Assembly: GCA_027623205.1 (NCBI GenBank)
Contig: JAQBYC010000002.1
Span: forward strand, 71,657 to 126,655
Length of the DNA: 54,999 bases
Direction: 5' to 3'
Source: Pseudomonadota bacterium
GTDB lineage: Bacteria > Pseudomonadota > Alphaproteobacteria > GCA-2731375
The position numbers and the translations under genes were made by a program. The notes below the pieces were generated by a model. It saw only the letters and a list, made by a program, of their open reading frames with translations, was not told the origin of the DNA and searched no databases. Positions within the stretch are counted from its first letter, which is position 1, and every line of letters starts with the position of its first letter. This document shows positions 52,613-54,999 of this stretch, piece by piece.

Positions 52613-53037
52613 TATTCGTGTCCTATATCTGTAGACTCAATTTCGTTTTCCGTCTTTTTGCATATAAATTTTTTTAAAGATAGATAGTGGAAGATAGTGA
52701 ATCCCTGTGAAAGTTGGGGATTAAGGCCGATCCCCCGATTCGTCCCGAAAATAGTCCCCAGACCAGACATCTAGTTTACCGATGTGGATAAATCGGTAAA
52801 TCTGGTTAGAATTAAGCGGATCAACATCGGGATACTCTGGATAAGAAATTTACTGTTTGAAAATTCACGGCATATCGATTCGAAGGTGGGATGTTATTCA
52901 TAGCTTAAAAAGTAGGGGTACGGATAACCCCTCAAGGTGTGCAGTTTTCGCTGTCAGTCCGGAAAACACGGTTTATCCCCGTCACTAACAATTTTTGTCA
53001 TCCAGATTTTTCATCTGTAGAAGGCCGCTAAACCGCA
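52613..53037. other. oriC: Candidate chromosomal replication origin (oriC)
   Basis: A 425-base non-coding region between divergent hemE and the PPRP gene, visibly AT-rich against the surroundings. It contains a perfect DnaA box TGTGGATAA (52783-52791), a one-mismatch box TCTGGATAA (52836-52844) and weaker ones at 52894-52902, 52919-52927 and 52973-52981. An A/T run at about 52655-52687 could be the unwinding element. In Caulobacter and Rickettsia the origin is known to lie between hemE and a homologue of this PPRP gene (RP001 type). Together with parAB and two parS sites 11-14 kb away, this supports an origin, but no function is tested. Confidence 0.8.
52775..52800. promoter_or_regulatory. 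Inverted repeat enclosing the best DnaA box
   Basis: TTTACCGAT (52775-52783) and ATCGGTAAA (52792-52800) are perfect 9-base inverted repeats that flank the eight bases GTGGATAA. The central DnaA box overlaps the last base of the left arm. The symmetry suggests either a cruciform or a binding site for a dimeric protein that would compete with DnaA. Confidence 0.55.
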
Positions 53038-53856
53038 ATGACCAAGTTCCATTTACATCTGGTATCCGATGCCACAGGCGATACCTTGCTTTCGCTGGCA
53101 GCGGCGGCTTTGGTGCAATTCGAGGGCGCGGAGCCGAACCGTCATATGTGGACCATGGTACGTTCCAAAGCCTTGCTTTCGCCGGTCATTGCGGCCATTG
53201 AAAAAAATCCTGGTTTGGTCATGTTCACTTTGGTGGATCATCATTTGCGGGAAATTCTGCGTGAGGAATGCCGCCGCCTGCAAATCCCGTGCGTCCCGGT
53301 GCTGGACCCGGTTCTTGGTGCTCTGGAAAATTTTCTTGGTGCTGAAAGCCGTGAAATGCCGGGTCGGCAGCACGTTATGGATGCGGATTATTTTGAGCGG
53401 ATAGATGCAATTCAATTTAGTTTGCATCATGACGATGGTCAGGCAGTCGATGGTTTCCACCGGGCGGACGTTATCCTGGTAGGTATTTCCCGCACTTCCA
53501 AGACACCCACGTGCATGTACCTGGCCAATCGTGGCCTGAAAGCTGCCAATATTCCGCTGGTGCCGGGTATTCCGCTGCCAGATCAATTAATGCAATTGGA
53601 CGACGTCCTGATAATCGGTTTGACGGCATCGCCGGATCGACTCGTCCAGATACGCCGCAACCGATTGAAATATTTGAACCAGGAAGAAGACACGGACTAT
53701 GTGGATATACAGTCGGTGAAAGAAGAAGTGGTCAATGCCCGGCGATTGTTTGGCCAGAAAGGCTGGCCTCAAATTGATGTCACTCGTCGCTCAATTGAGG
53801 AAACCGCTGCCGCAATCATTGGATTGCATACTCAACGAATGGAAGCAAAGACTTAG
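53038..53856 (+). CDS. ppsR: Pyruvate phosphate dikinase / PEP synthase regulatory protein (DUF299)
   Basis: A 272-residue bifunctional kinase/pyrophosphorylase. The P-loop GISRTSKTPT (149-158) and the N-terminal HLHLVSDATGDTLLSLAAAA are family signatures; PGIPLPDQLMQLDDVLIIGL and DVTRRSIEETAAAIIGL follow. It reversibly phosphorylates a Thr on PEP synthase or PPDK, using ADP (inactivation) and Pi (activation). The substrate type cannot be told from sequence. It lies directly right of the candidate oriC and runs away from it. It is 19 bases from the convergent gene. Confidence 0.95.
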   Translation: MTKFHLHLVSDATGDTLLSLAAAALVQFEGAEPNRHMWTMVRSKALLSPVIAAIEKNPGLVMFTLVDHHLREILREECRRLQIPCVPVLDPVLGALENFLGAESREMPGRQHVMDADYFERIDAIQFSLHHDDGQAVDGFHRADVILVGISRTSKTPTCMYLANRGLKAANIPLVPGIPLPDQLMQLDDVLIIGLTASPDRLVQIRRNRLKYLNQEEDTDYVDIQSVKEEVVNARRLFGQKGWPQIDVTRRSIEETAAAIIGLHTQRMEAKT

Positions 53857-53875
53857 TTTCAGGCCAAACGAGGAA

Positions 53876-54889
53876 CTAATCCTCTGGCAGCTCGGGCCAA
53901 TGAAAAGGGATTTCCGGTGCGGCTAATTCAAGCCGGGGAAGAACCGCTGCATCCTTGACGCGTAGCCAGGGTTTTAATAGATCCCGATCCCGGTGCTGCC
54001 GTTCGCCAGGTCGCGCCGCCGCCGTGCGCTCCAGGCGCAGACGGTACAACATTGGAAAGGCATCGTCGTTTGACCCCGAACCGCTTGATCCCGTCAAAGC
54101 ATAGTTGCTTAAGTCCTTGATCCCGGCCGCAATAGCGGCTTGTTGAAAGCGCTGCCGTGCCGAACCGTCGGGCTGGATCAGCAGATATTGTTCAACCAAG
54201 GGACCCTGATCCAGAATGGTCAAGCGACAATCTTCCTGCCCGGCGACAAAAACCATAAAACGCTGGCTATGGGCGGACAGCAACTGGGTTGCCATGGCAG
54301 CCGCACTTTTCCGCCCGGCGGCGTTGGCGGAAAAACCGAAATACTCGAAGAACTTCCCTTCCAGCGCCTCAACATAGTCTTCACCCCGTTCAAACAATCG
54401 CTGATCGATGTAGCCCAGTTGTTTCCCAAGCTCCCTAATTGCCGTATCGGTCAACCGCTCCAGTTTCACATGCATATGGCTAAGTATCATGCCATCGCCT
54501 GTCACGCTCTCCTGCGCCAATATTGCATAATCGAGGCCTAAGAGACGGCGCAATAATGCGTCGCAGCCGGGATCTTCCAGATGACAATGGCTTGCCTTGA
54601 AGTCCGAGAGGTCCAGATCCGGGGCCAGGCGCTGAATGTTGCGCCACGTCACGCGGTTTGAACTGCGGAGGCGAAAATGTTTTTTCAGCGGGCGGGGTAA
54701 AGTGCCATCGATCAGGAACATCAACACCGTATTCTGATGCCGATGCTCGATCCAGGCATTGCCAAGGCTGGGCAACAACTGATCCACGGAGACGAATGGA
54801 TATGGTTTCCCGTCGGATATAAAACGAAAGAAACTGTCGATTAGACTATGGCCCAGAAGTTGCGTGGTCAGCCGAGCCCGATTTATCAA
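53876..54889 (-). CDS. Uncharacterised protein next to the origin
   Basis: A 337-residue frame with no recognised family. The sequence starts at a TTG (54889); no ATG or GTG occurs within its first residues except a GTG in YPFVSVDQLLP, so the true start is uncertain and could be GTG (about residue 34). The frame is open 15 codons further upstream to a TAG. It has no signal peptide or long hydrophobic segment, and a mixed charged composition. MFLIDGTLPRPLKKHFRL and IHVKL-like MHVKLERLTDTAIRELG may be conserved, but I cannot name a domain. It converges with the PPRP gene, 19 bases apart. About 110 bases to the right window edge show nothing. Confidence 0.6.
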   Translation of the reverse strand: MINRARLTTQLLGHSLIDSFFRFISDGKPYPFVSVDQLLPSLGNAWIEHRHQNTVLMFLIDGTLPRPLKKHFRLRSSNRVTWRNIQRLAPDLDLSDFKASHCHLEDPGCDALLRRLLGLDYAILAQESVTGDGMILSHMHVKLERLTDTAIRELGKQLGYIDQRLFERGEDYVEALEGKFFEYFGFSANAAGRKSAAAMATQLLSAHSQRFMVFVAGQEDCRLTILDQGPLVEQYLLIQPDGSARQRFQQAAIAAGIKDLSNYALTGSSGSGSNDDAFPMLYRLRLERTAAARPGERQHRDRDLLKPWLRVKDAAVLPRLELAAPEIPFHWPELPED

Positions 54890-54999
54890 GTATGGATCGG
54901 CCTTGACAGGATCTGGCAGTGGAATGATGCCTGCCTATCCGGTTGACTCCCATGCCCACTAGATCTAGCGTTGGGCATGGATGTCCTTGCCCGTGACGA

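Noticed and set aside
1-54999. tRNA, rRNA, CRISPR, prophage or IS elements
   Set aside because: I looked for cloverleaf T-arm sequences, regularly spaced direct repeats, integrases and transposases and saw none; a tRNAscan or CRISPR search could still reveal weak cases.

Overview
The window looks like a chromosomal segment of an alphaproteobacterium, most likely of Rhodospirillales type. The basis is gene order: HIG1-type protein / PduO-type adenosyltransferase / etfBA / 3-hydroxyacyl-CoA dehydrogenase; DUF3576 lipoprotein / leuS / lptE / holA; and hemE / hemH / hemJ / rho / mnmE / mnmG / rsmG / parA / parB ending at a hemE-PPRP intergenic region that looks like a replication origin. GC is high overall and falls visibly at that intergenic region. 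I see no prophage, IS element, CRISPR array, rRNA or tRNA.

Left part (1-12 kb): a DUF3179 protein that runs off the left edge, a PAS_5 protein, a flavin reductase, a glutathione S-transferase broken by an in-frame UGA, an MFS transporter, then HIG1 protein, cobalamin adenosyltransferase, DsbA-like isomerase, a VOC protein, etfB-etfA and a 3-hydroxybutyryl-CoA dehydrogenase. A second VOC protein and a 3-hydroxybenzoate-6-hydroxylase-like flavoprotein follow. The theme is acyl-CoA and aromatic oxidation feeding electrons to ETF.

Middle (12-32 kb): an SDR pseudogene, a crotonase, a TetR regulator with a candidate operator, and a tight minus-strand cluster (CoA-transferase A and B, MlrC/M81 protein, orphan molybdenum-hydroxylase large subunit). 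Then come an OmpR-type regulator, ribA, a truncated haemoglobin paired with a 2Fe-2S/FAD reductase, an L,D-transpeptidase, a YggS protein, a ThiE-like protein, cysD-cysNC, a methyltransferase, a porin with a strong terminator, and a glycosyltransferase-9-like protein.

Right part (32-55 kb): the origin-proximal housekeeping block. It holds a DUF3576 lipoprotein, leuS, lptE, holA, parBA, rsmG, mnmG and mnmE with two perfect parS sites, a small inserted group (nitroreductase, DUF6489, YyaL-like, MGMT, quinone oxidoreductase), rho, an SDR, the haem genes hemJ-hemH-hemE, a candidate oriC (about 52.6-53.0 kb), the PPDK/PEPS regulatory protein and an unrecognised protein. Most genes left of the candidate origin, from hemE to parB, run away from it, as expected on a leading strand.

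A dispersed family of about 60-105 bp intergenic elements (nine copies seen) sits almost always next to the 3' end of a gene. It is the most obvious structure not explained by coding. No clearly new multi-gene system is provable from sequence alone; the best candidates are this repeat family, the orphan molybdenum-hydroxylase / M81 / CoA-transferase operon, and the inverted repeat that brackets the best DnaA box.
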